Origin: Rosenbergiella nectarea
GTDB lineage: Bacteria; Pseudomonadota; Gammaproteobacteria; Enterobacterales; Enterobacteriaceae
Assembly (NCBI RefSeq): GCF_900111105.1
Contig: NZ_FOGC01000011.1
Span: forward strand, 62,001 to 126,000
Length of the DNA stretch: 64,000 nt
Reading direction: 5' to 3'
In this document: piece by piece, positions 57,129-64,000 of the stretch
How the letters are laid out: each line of letters opens with the position of its first letter
How positions within the stretch are numbered: position 1 is the stretch's first letter
Made by a program: the position numbers and the translations under genes
Notes under the pieces: model-generated
The model's input: only the letters and a program-made list of their open reading frames with translations
Databases searched by the model: none
What the model was told of the DNA's origin: nothing

Positions 57129-57655
57129 CTACTTATCATCCAGATAGCGGGCATTGAGAGAATCGATATTGACATTATTCTGCACCGTCGTGGCCCCTGA
57201 AGCGGAGGTTGCCACTTTTTGCTGAGTGCCATCCTCGCCAGCTAACCCCAGCTTCAGGCCGGCCACAGGTGCGTTATCCGATAACCGCCTGACTTCAGGC
57301 GTGATGGCAAAATCAGCGCTGTCCCAGCGCTGCGCCGCTTGGCTGATACTTTGCCCACCAAACTTCTGCCATACCGCCGCCCGCTGGATAATTTTATCCG
57401 TTGCCGCGCACTCCACGCTTCCCTCAGTAATACGGATATAACTGCCGCCACTGGTGAGAATAATTTCCTGCTTCGCGCTGATGACCAGCTTACCTTCGCT
57501 GCTGCGGATACGGATATCTTTCAGTGCATCCAGCGTCATCTCATCCCCCTGCGCCTGTATCTCCACCTTTCCTTTGCTGGCAAATATTTTGATACCCAGT
57601 TTTTGAGCAAATAAACTCACCCGCTCGCCGGCTGCCAAAATAGTCGACGCTCATT
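57129..57655 (-). pseudogene. VgrG C-terminal fragment fused to a PAAR start
   Basis: From 57638 down the frame reads the end of a VgrG spike: AAGERVSLFAQKLGIKIFASKGKVEIQAQGDEM-type beta-helix (DUF2345) and a C-terminal extension (TPEVRRLSDNAPVAGLKLGLAG). The gp27/gp5 parts are missing. Upstream it abuts the first codons of another gene, ATGAGCGTCGACTATTTT, the same start as the PAAR-like piece at 61839. So the VgrG 5' part was replaced by a recombination exactly at that point. Confidence 0.75.
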
Positions 57656-59395
57656 GCATATCTTTTATTTTTGAAACATTGTCGAAAAATCTATTTATAA
57701 CTCAGTAAATTCAACGACCTATACTTAATTTTTATTCTCTGCTCTTCGCTGTTGTCTATTTTTTATCAAAGTGACTGATCACTTAGGCTGACTAACGTTT
57801 AGTTAAAATAGGATATATCTTCTTCAGGTCACTAATGTCTTAGCTTCCCTAGAGCCAAGGCAGGTTATTAAAATTTTTTTTATTTCGCGCTAAAGCCGAA
57901 AGTACATATAAATCCTATTTATATTTAACTCAGAACGCACCAGGTCGATATCTAAAGGTTCTGGTAATTCTGTCCCAGATATCAACCAACTGTGAATCTG
58001 TATAGTTTTTCACTTCTTTACCCGAATTATGTAGCTCAACGGAAAATACCGGATGCCTTAAATCAGCGATATCTTCATTTCCATACAACGTGAATCGATA
58101 GCCAGAAACCCATTTCTCTTCTGGACGGTTAATCACCTGTTTGCCTTTCACCAACCACTCTTCCGCATTAATCCCCGGCAGTTTTACAGCGCCTTTTTTC
58201 AGGGTATGAGCCATAATCCTGATAAGGACGGCATTAATTTCACCTCCTCGTTCTAATAATGTACTGTCTTTACCTAATGTATTGTTATTACGAATAATAA
58301 TTTCATAATCATTTTGTTTATAGACTAATTTAATAACATCTTTTGATATCGTATCCGTATCATAAATAAAACCTTCTGGAATACAGATGCCGGCCTGGAC
58401 TGGCACCTCATCATCCTTTCTTCCCTTTAGCCTAGAAAGCAGACTTTTCATTTCTGCCAGATTCTGCAGTTTATTGTTCAGTTTATCTTCAGCGGTTCCA
58501 CTGTTTAAATAATCTTCTTTATCTTTTTGATATTTAGGGTCGGATAAGTCCCGAATTTGAGCTGTTACGGTAAATGCTACCCCATTATCATAAAGGTGCC
58601 CTTCAAGAATTCTTCCGAAACCTGGAACACCCACATTTTTATTGCGATCAAAAATAATGGTATTACTGTCGATCCGATAAACTTGCTTCAGAAAAGGGAG
58701 GTCCTTGGGATCAACTGTAGGACTATTGTTTAACTCCTCTTCACGTAAACGGATACGTTGCGCAAACGCTGGAGGGTACAGACGCTTACTGGTAATTCTT
58801 ATCTTATTAACCTCTACCTGCCCCATCGCAACATTATTAAACGACATCGGCACATCAAAAAGATAGCGACCTATACATTGAGGTTTGGTTTGCTCAAAAA
58901 GATTATCCATTATCTGTTTTTCCTTTACCGTTAAAGGGGCAACCGGCCACGGGCGGGTAAGTAACCAAAAAATCGTACTGAGAATAAGCACGATAACAAT
59001 CAGTCCCAGCCATAACTTCCTCACCCGCATGCGCTGATCTCCTTGGTCATTTTTATAATCGAGCGTAATGTGAATTTCATCGCTAGGGAAAGGCCCTCTT
59101 CCCTACCAGTATCTCCAACGTGATAAGCACCTTCGTGATCGACATCGGTAGCCAGTAACGCACGGATCCCGGAACAGGCAATACGCCCAGAAGACACAGG
59201 TACCGTGCCATCGCCTCTGCTACCAGAAGAAATCAATTTAAACGTTTTACCCCCACTATGACGTTGAACAGGATCCTTTACCGGACTCCCTTTAAATAGC
59301 GTTGGGATCTGGATCTGCTGCCATATCAGATGATCGTCTGAAGGATATTTTTCACTGGCACCGTAAAATGCGTAGGTATTGGGGTGGTATTGGCC
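57637..59395. repeat. 1,759-bp direct duplication, left copy
   Basis: Corresponds base for base in length to 61822-63580 (constant offset 4,185, no net indel). Holds a PAAR start, about 270 bp of A+T-rich spacer, a complete tli4 and the last ~125 codons of tle4. Differences cluster inside the immunity gene. Confidence 0.9.
57930..59030 (-). CDS. Tli4-family immunity protein, duplicated copy B
   Basis: 366 residues. An N-terminal membrane anchor (LWLGLIVIVLILSTIFWLL, 6-24) replaces the cleavable signal of the paralogue at 54222, so the periplasmic domain is tethered to the inner membrane. Tli4_N block MDNLFEQTKPQCIGRYLFDVP and Tli4_C block INAEEWLVKGKQ and WDRITRTFRYRPGAF. It differs from copy A (62115) mainly in residues 238-273. 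It overlaps the stop of a truncated effector tail, so it now lacks a complete cognate effector next to it. Confidence 0.85.
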   Translation of the reverse strand: MRVRKLWLGLIVIVLILSTIFWLLTRPWPVAPLTVKEKQIMDNLFEQTKPQCIGRYLFDVPMSFNNVAMGQVEVNKIRITSKRLYPPAFAQRIRLREEELNNSPTVDPKDLPFLKQVYRIDSNTIIFDRNKNVGVPGFGRILEGHLYDNGVAFTVTAQIRDLSDPKYQKDKEDYLNSGTAEDKLNNKLQNLAEMKSLLSRLKGRKDDEVPVQAGICIPEGFIYDTDTISKDVIKLVYKQNDYEIIIRNNNTLGKDSTLLERGGEINAVLIRIMAHTLKKGAVKLPGINAEEWLVKGKQVINRPEEKWVSGYRFTLYGNEDIADLRHPVFSVELHNSGKEVKNYTDSQLVDIWDRITRTFRYRPGAF

Positions 59396-59487
59396 GTTGA
59401 GCCTTTTTTGATACTTAACAAGACCGCGCCAGCGATTAACAATATACGGATAGTTTTTTACTATTCGTGATATAATCCTGTATTATT
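59021..59487 (-). pseudogene. 5'-truncated Tle4 effector tail
   Basis: An open frame of about 155 codons with no proper start. The last 125 codons equal the end of the effector at 63206 (NTYAFYGAS, SRGDGTVPVSSG, TDVDHEGAYHVG); the first 30 (NYPYIVNRWRGLVKYQKRL) come from a different Tle variant. It keeps the acid and base residues but lacks the nucleophile Ser and so cannot be active alone. Confidence 0.75.
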
Positions 59488-59496
59488 TACAGTCGG

Positions 59497-60629
59497 TCAG
59501 TATGCCCCAGGTCGCAGACGGATAGTATGACTAATGGTATCCCAGAAGCTAATAATCTCTTCTTTTCTATAAGTAGTTGGAGCCATTCTTTCATTATCCA
59601 GAATCAGTAATAGACTGGGTGTTTTATAATGTGAATTCATCTCATTTACATATAATTCGAATCTATAACGTGGATCATCTTTTTCCTCTTGTAAACCAAC
59701 AGCCAGAAACTCTTCCATTTTAAGTCCATTTACGGAAAAACGCCCTTTCCTTTCTAAATATCCACGAGACTTCGCCAAATTATTTTTTATCTCACCCATT
59801 CTGTCTAACACTGAATTTTCCTCACTAATAAAATTGTCAGTTTCCAGCACTAAGCGAAAATTTATTAATTTATCACTGCGTAGCCCAACCGAAATATCTT
59901 CTTGCTCTATCTCAGAAAGATCGGTAGCTATAAAAGCATTAGTTATACAACTACCCGGCTTTGTGGGTATTTCATTATCGTCTCTACCCGTTAGCCTAGT
60001 CATTAAAGACTGCATTTGAAAAATATCTTTGGCTACATCATTCCTAATATTATCACCATCGCGTTGTTTTTCATAACGAGGGTCTGAATCGTTTATGGTT
60101 TTTTTCTGTAACTTAATTACAACTCCATTAGTATATAAATAACCTTCAAGGACACGAATAAAATCACTGGTAATAGGCCCCTCATTTCTTTCAAAAATAA
60201 CCCCGTCACCTCCATTTATTAAAGGCCATGTTTTTTTAAAAATGGCATATTATCAATGTTAACGGTTTTTTTTACGCTCAGCTCTTTTTCGCGCCTCTGA
60301 ATAAACTGCAAAAATGCAGGGTGGTACATTTTCTTGGTGAGAATATATGTTTTGTACAAGTCATCTGGCCTAGATATATTTGCCTCCCACATATTATCCT
60401 CCATCTTTTCTGATAATTTGTATCTTGAGAACGAAGCAGGGAGATCTATTAAATAACGCCCCACACAATAGGGTCTGACTTCTTCAAATAAATTATTCAT
60501 AACCGCCTTCTGTGATATTGTCAGATTTTGTGGTGAAGGATAAATTCGATAGTGCCGATAACTTCAGTATACGAGTAAGAGGAAACATCCAATAATTAGT
60601 AATATGTAATTACGCTTTCTACTTGTCAT
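59497..60629 (-). pseudogene. Third Tli4-like immunity gene, twice mutated
   Basis: Start ATG 60629 overlaps the chimera's stop by 11 bp. A membrane anchor (NYILLIIGCFLLLVY) is followed at once by TGA 60564-60566. The frame then gives NNLFEEVRPYCVGRYLIDLPAS, breaks at the T7 run 60231-60237 (one A of the gene missing), and resumes through LTGRDDNEIPTKPGSCI to WDTISHTIRLRPGAY at 59497. Repairing the stop and the shift would give about 377 residues. Divergent from copies A and B, so it had another partner effector. Confidence 0.8.
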
Positions 60630-61578
60630 ACGCTAGCCCCGTATCATTCACTGCCTGAGCTATTTTTAGTATCGAACGTAATGTAAACCAACGTGCGTCC
60701 TGAGTATTTTCAGTTCCATAAGCACCTTCATGATCGACGCTCACTCCTAGCTGTGACATAAGATTTGGGGACTCTATTACAGCAGCACTAACAGGAACCG
60801 TTCCATCCCCCGCATCTTCCGGAGATGATAATTTAAATTTACGGTAAAGTTTTCCCTTGTCACCGGTAGTCATCCCTACCAATCGAGTTGTTTTATTGTG
60901 TAGATAAGTGGGGGAAAAAATAGCTCCCTTACCATTGATTTTTTCTTTATACGCATCACTAATATTTTTTGAACTAATATCCAACCAACGTAAAGAACCG
61001 TAGGAAGGATATTTTTTTCCATCATTACCATAAAAGGCATAAGTGTTTTTATGAAAATGGCCATGAAGACTATCTATGAATGGGCGTACTTTATTAGTAA
61101 TCAACAAGTCATAATTCAACCAGTCTTTCTCAAGCTGGGGTTTATCCAGTATCTTATTATCCGGATTAATAAATCTATCCTCGCACATCGCCCACCAAGC
61201 CGAACGCCTAGTATAAATCTCTGTATAAGGTTCTGAATTGGGTAGCGGTTTTTCGACACCCTCTATACTTAACCATCCCTTCCCATAAGCAGTTCCAGGC
61301 AACAACTGTAGTGGTCCGGGAGACTGTGCCATTACAGCTGTCATTTCTGCGCCGTTACCCTGGCGAACCGGGGCCTGCAGCGTCAAGGAGGCCGCTTTCC
61401 TCAGCATCATTTCTTTGCTGAGGGCATGGTCAGAACTGGTGAATTCAATACGGTAACTGAACGGCGTGCTCAGGGACTCTGTGCCTTCAAAGGCCAGCAC
61501 ATCGAGTACAGACTCGCAGTCTTTCACTGCCAGCAGGTGGTGGTTATGGCTAAATCTTAGTGGAAAATGACTGCTCAT
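60619..61578 (-). CDS. Chimeric ORF: VgrG N-terminus joined to Tle4 C-terminus
   Basis: 319 residues, ATG 61578 with a strong AAGGAG site. Residues 1-73 are a VgrG start (FPLRFSHNHHLLAVKDCESVLDVLAFEG, SLSTPFSYRIEFTSSDHALS, ASLTLQAPVRQG). From about residue 77 it is the C-terminal half of a Tle4 lipase (AVMAQSPGPLQLLP, NTYAFYGND, AGDGTVPVSAA, VSVDHEGAYG). The nucleophile motif and the VgrG core are both absent. The frame is open across the joint. It could be a non-functional recombinant or a small effector relic that still feeds the coupled immunity gene. Confidence 0.8.
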   Translation of the reverse strand: MSSHFPLRFSHNHHLLAVKDCESVLDVLAFEGTESLSTPFSYRIEFTSSDHALSKEMMLRKAASLTLQAPVRQGNGAEMTAVMAQSPGPLQLLPGTAYGKGWLSIEGVEKPLPNSEPYTEIYTRRSAWWAMCEDRFINPDNKILDKPQLEKDWLNYDLLITNKVRPFIDSLHGHFHKNTYAFYGNDGKKYPSYGSLRWLDISSKNISDAYKEKINGKGAIFSPTYLHNKTTRLVGMTTGDKGKLYRKFKLSSPEDAGDGTVPVSAAVIESPNLMSQLGVSVDHEGAYGTENTQDARWFTLRSILKIAQAVNDTGLAYDK

Positions 61579-61635
61579 CCCGACACTCCTTGTGCAAGAT
61601 CGAACGCGAGTCCAATCCCCTCTTCCTCACTTCAG

Positions 61636-61839
61636 CTAAGCGTCAGGCATTGGGGTTTCTGCTTCGCCGCTATGTGGTAGATTAAGCATGCTGTAAACGT
61701 TACGTACGCTGATATCCAACAGCAGCCAATTAAATCCTGCCACTGCGCATCCCGCTACCATTCGTAACAACGCGCCATCACCGGTAAGGATCTTTCCACC
61801 ACAGGCAGTGCCAACTCTTAAAAAATAGTCGACGCTCAT
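61636..61839 (-). pseudogene. PAAR-like N-terminal fragment with unrelated tail
   Basis: 67 codons from ATG 61839 (AAAAGA upstream). The start VDYFLRVGTACGGKILTGD has the form of T6SS PAAR tips, but the rest (LLRMVAGCAVAGFNWLLLDI) is hydrophobic and not PAAR-like; the cysteine/histidine pattern of the metal site is incomplete. Lies 57 bp upstream of the VgrG start, the common paar-vgrG arrangement. Confidence 0.5.
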
Positions 61840-63580
61840 TGCGTATCTTTTATTTTTGAAATATTGTCGAAAAATCTATTTATAACTCAGTAAATTCAAC
61901 GACCTATACTTAATTTTTATTCTCTGCTCTTCGCTGTTGTCTATTTTTTATTAAAGTGACTGATCATTTAGGCTGACTAACGTTTAGTTAAAATAGGATA
62001 TATCTTCTTCAGGTCACTAATGTCTTAGCTTCCCTAGAGCCAAGGCAGGTTATTAAAATATTTTTTATTTCGCGCTAAAGCCGAAAGTACATATAAATCC
62101 TATTCATATTTAACTCAGAATGCACCAGGTCGATATCTAAAGGTTCTGGTAATTTTGTCCCAGAGATCAACTAACTGTGAATCCGTATAGTTTTTCGTTT
62201 CCATACCCGAATTAATTAATTCAACGGAAAATACCGGATGCCTTAAATCAGCGATATCTTCATTGGCATAAAAAGCGAATCGATAGCCAGAAACCCATTT
62301 CTCTTCTGGACGGTTAACCACCTGTTTGCCTTTCACCAACCACTCTTCCGCATTAATCCCCGGCAGTTTTACAGCGCCTTTTTTCAGGGTATGAGCCCCA
62401 ATATTGATAAGGAGGGCATTGGCTCCTGCAGCCCTTTCTAATAGAGTATCATCTTTCCTCAGAGTATTATTGGTATCAATGATAAGACCAAAGTCATCAC
62501 TGTTATAGACTAATTTAATAACATCTTTTGATATTGTATCCGTATCATAAATAAAACCTTCTGGAATACAGATGCCGGCCTGGACTGGCACCTCATCATC
62601 CTTTCTTCCCTTTAGCCTAGAAAGCAGACTTTTCATTTCTGCCAGATTCTGCAGTTTATTGTTCAGTTTATCTTCAGCGGTTCCACTGTTTAAATAATCT
62701 TCTTTATCTTTTTGATATTTAGGGTCGGATAAGTCCCGAATTTGAGCTGTTACGGTAAATGCTACCCCATTATCATAAAGGTGCCCTTCAAGAATTCTTC
62801 CGAAACCTGGAACACCCACATTTTTATTGCGATCAAAAATAATGGTATTACTGTCGATCCGGTAAACTTGCTTCAGAAAAGGGAGATCCTTGGGATCAAC
62901 TGTAGGACTATTGTTTAACTCCTCTTCACGTAAACGAATACGTTGGGCAAACGCTGGAGGGTACAGACGCTTACTGGTAATTATTATCTTATTAACCTCT
63001 ACCTGCCCCATCGCAACATTATTAAACGACATCGGCACATCAAAAAGATAGCGACCTATACATTGGGGTTTGGTTTGTTCAAAAAGATTATCCATTATCT
63101 GTTTTTCCTTTACCGTCAAAGGGGCGACCGGCCACGGGCGGGTCAGTAACCAAAAAATCGTACTGAGAATAAGCACGATAACAATCAGTCCCAGCCATAA
63201 ATGCCTTACCCGCATGCGCCGATCTCCTTGGTCATTTTTATAATCGAGCGTAATGTGAACTTCATCGCGACGGAAAGCCCCTCTTCCCTACCAATATCTC
63301 CAACGTGATAAGCACCTTCGTGATCGACATCGGTAGCCAGTAACGCACGGATCCCGGAACAGGCAATACGCCCAGAAGACACAGGTACCGTGCCATCGCC
63401 TCTGCTACCAGAAGAAATCAATTTAAACGTTTTACCCCCACTATGACGTTGAACAGGATCCTTTACCGGACTCCCTTTAAATAACGTTGGGATCTGGATC
63501 TGCTGCCATATCAGATGATCGTCCGAAGGATATTTTACACTGGCACCGTAAAATGCGTAGGTATTGGGGTGGTATTGGCC
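61822..63580. repeat. 1,759-bp direct duplication, right copy
   Basis: Matches 57637-59395 without net length change. The left end falls inside the first codons of the PAAR-like fragment; the right end falls inside tle4 just upstream of QYHPNTYAFYG, where the two effector variants diverge. Confidence 0.9.
62115..63215 (-). CDS. Tli4-family immunity protein, duplicated copy A
   Basis: 366 residues, same architecture as copy B: membrane anchor 6-24, Tli4_N and Tli4_C blocks. Over residues 1-237 only two positions differ from copy B; 17 of 36 positions differ in 238-273; a few more in 300-354. ATG 63215 overlaps the stop of the intact-looking effector at 63206 by 10 bases, so it is that effector's cognate immunity protein. 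Confidence 0.87.
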   Translation of the reverse strand: MRVRHLWLGLIVIVLILSTIFWLLTRPWPVAPLTVKEKQIMDNLFEQTKPQCIGRYLFDVPMSFNNVAMGQVEVNKIIITSKRLYPPAFAQRIRLREEELNNSPTVDPKDLPFLKQVYRIDSNTIIFDRNKNVGVPGFGRILEGHLYDNGVAFTVTAQIRDLSDPKYQKDKEDYLNSGTAEDKLNNKLQNLAEMKSLLSRLKGRKDDEVPVQAGICIPEGFIYDTDTISKDVIKLVYNSDDFGLIIDTNNTLRKDDTLLERAAGANALLINIGAHTLKKGAVKLPGINAEEWLVKGKQVVNRPEEKWVSGYRFAFYANEDIADLRHPVFSVELINSGMETKNYTDSQLVDLWDKITRTFRYRPGAF

Positions 63581-64000
63581 AGTTAAGCCTTCGATAAATA
63601 CAAGAACATCATTTTTTATGATGTTCTTGTATTTTTCCCATTCCTCCTCTACATCATTCAGTAGCAACTCTTTCTCACATAGCCGCCACCAGTCATCTTC
63701 ATTCAGATAAATTTCCGTGTAGGGGTCAGACACCGGCTTACTCACTTTTTCCGTATCGCTATGAATTCTCAGCCAGCCTTGACCGTAGGCCTTACCCGGT
63801 AGCAGCTGCAGTGGGCCGGGTGACTGGGCCAGTACGGGCATCAGACTTGCCGCGTCATCGCCCATCACCGCCCCAACAATTCCCCTCTCTCCGGTCTTCA
63901 TTCGGCGATACGCCGTAGGCGATCCCAAATCCGGCATAACGCCATGAACAATACCCAGAATATTGTCTCTGCCATTCAGTTCTTCTGAATAATAGCGGGC
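63206..64000 (-). CDS. Tle4-family T6SS phospholipase effector, C-terminal part (runs off window)
   Basis: 264 codons, open to the window edge. The visible part starts just after where the nucleophile motif should be (ARYYSEELNGRDNILGIVHGVMPDLGSPTAYRRM) and includes LAQSPGPLQLLP, TEIYLNEDDWWRLCE, the acid in SRGDGTVPVSSG and the base in TDVDHEGAYHVG. It resembles the effector at 55307 in its conserved blocks but differs strongly in the segments between, so it is a distinct variant. Confidence 0.85.
   Translation of the reverse strand, partial: ARYYSEELNGRDNILGIVHGVMPDLGSPTAYRRMKTGERGIVGAVMGDDAASLMPVLAQSPGPLQLLPGKAYGQGWLRIHSDTEKVSKPVSDPYTEIYLNEDDWWRLCEKELLLNDVEEEWEKYKNIIKNDVLVFIEGLTGQYHPNTYAFYGASVKYPSDDHLIWQQIQIPTLFKGSPVKDPVQRHSGGKTFKLISSGSRGDGTVPVSSGRIACSGIRALLATDVDHEGAYHVGDIGREEGLSVAMKFTLRSIIKMTKEIGACG

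Noticed and set aside
59021-59236. A separate 71-residue gene
   Set aside because: It would need a TTG start and is the tail of a truncated Tle4 frame.

Overview
The window is chromosomal DNA of a member of the Enterobacterales. The gene order accD-dedA-truA-usg-pdxB-flk-yfcJ-fabB-mnmC-yfcL-epmC-yfcA-mepA-aroC-prmB-smrB-sixA is the one known from the E. coli 52-min region, and a tRNA-Arg(CCU) like E. coli argW lies further right. The fadIJ genes that follow sixA in E. coli are missing, and a complete ccm cluster joins mlaA. A plant- or insect-associated Erwiniaceae-like genus (Tatumella, Rosenbergiella, Pantoea, Erwinia) would fit, but the genus cannot be settled from this sequence alone.

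Left third (1-27.3 kb): mostly core metabolism and housekeeping. It covers tRNA modification (truA, mnmC), PLP synthesis (pdxB), fatty acid synthesis (fabB with a FabR-type operator), an aroC/prmB/mepA/yfcA/epmC/yfcL operon, outer-membrane lipid transport (mlaA) and c-type cytochrome maturation (ccmABCDEFGHI). A 1.83-kb AT-rich insertion (7113-8941) sits at the junction of a MocR regulator gene and yfcJ. It is bounded by perfect 52-bp direct repeats that keep both overlapping 3' ends intact, and it carries an STM2901-like/DUF1493 gene pair.

Middle (27.3-41.5 kb): signalling and biofilm genes plus a decayed element. A BluF-type blue-light protein with a degenerate EAL domain and the yfiR-yfiN-yfiB cyclic-di-GMP module sit beside a wrecked pga (PNAG export) locus that has lost pgaB, pgaC and most of pgaA. 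A remnant integrative element with a frameshifted P4-type integrase follows, next to the tRNA-Arg. Small YmgB/AriR-like proteins lie on both sides of the tRNA. Then come two GNATs, an SDR and the aldehyde reductase ahr.

Right third (41.5-64 kb): part of a type VI secretion system on the minus strand. In transcription order it reads membrane protein-tssM-tssA-(PAAR relic)-tssF-tssG-tssJ-tssE-tagA/vasL. Upstream of it lies a 10-kb array of Tle4-like lipase effectors and Tli4-like immunity genes. The array contains one intact effector/immunity pair, a second pair running off the window, two 366-residue immunity paralogues inside a 1,759-bp direct duplication, a twice-mutated third immunity gene, a truncated immunity orphan, a 5'-truncated effector tail, and a VgrG whose middle has been replaced by effector and immunity DNA, giving a VgrG-N/Tle4-C chimeric ORF. 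The two duplicated immunity genes differ almost only in one 36-residue block. This rearranging antibacterial effector/immunity array is the most interesting part of the window.
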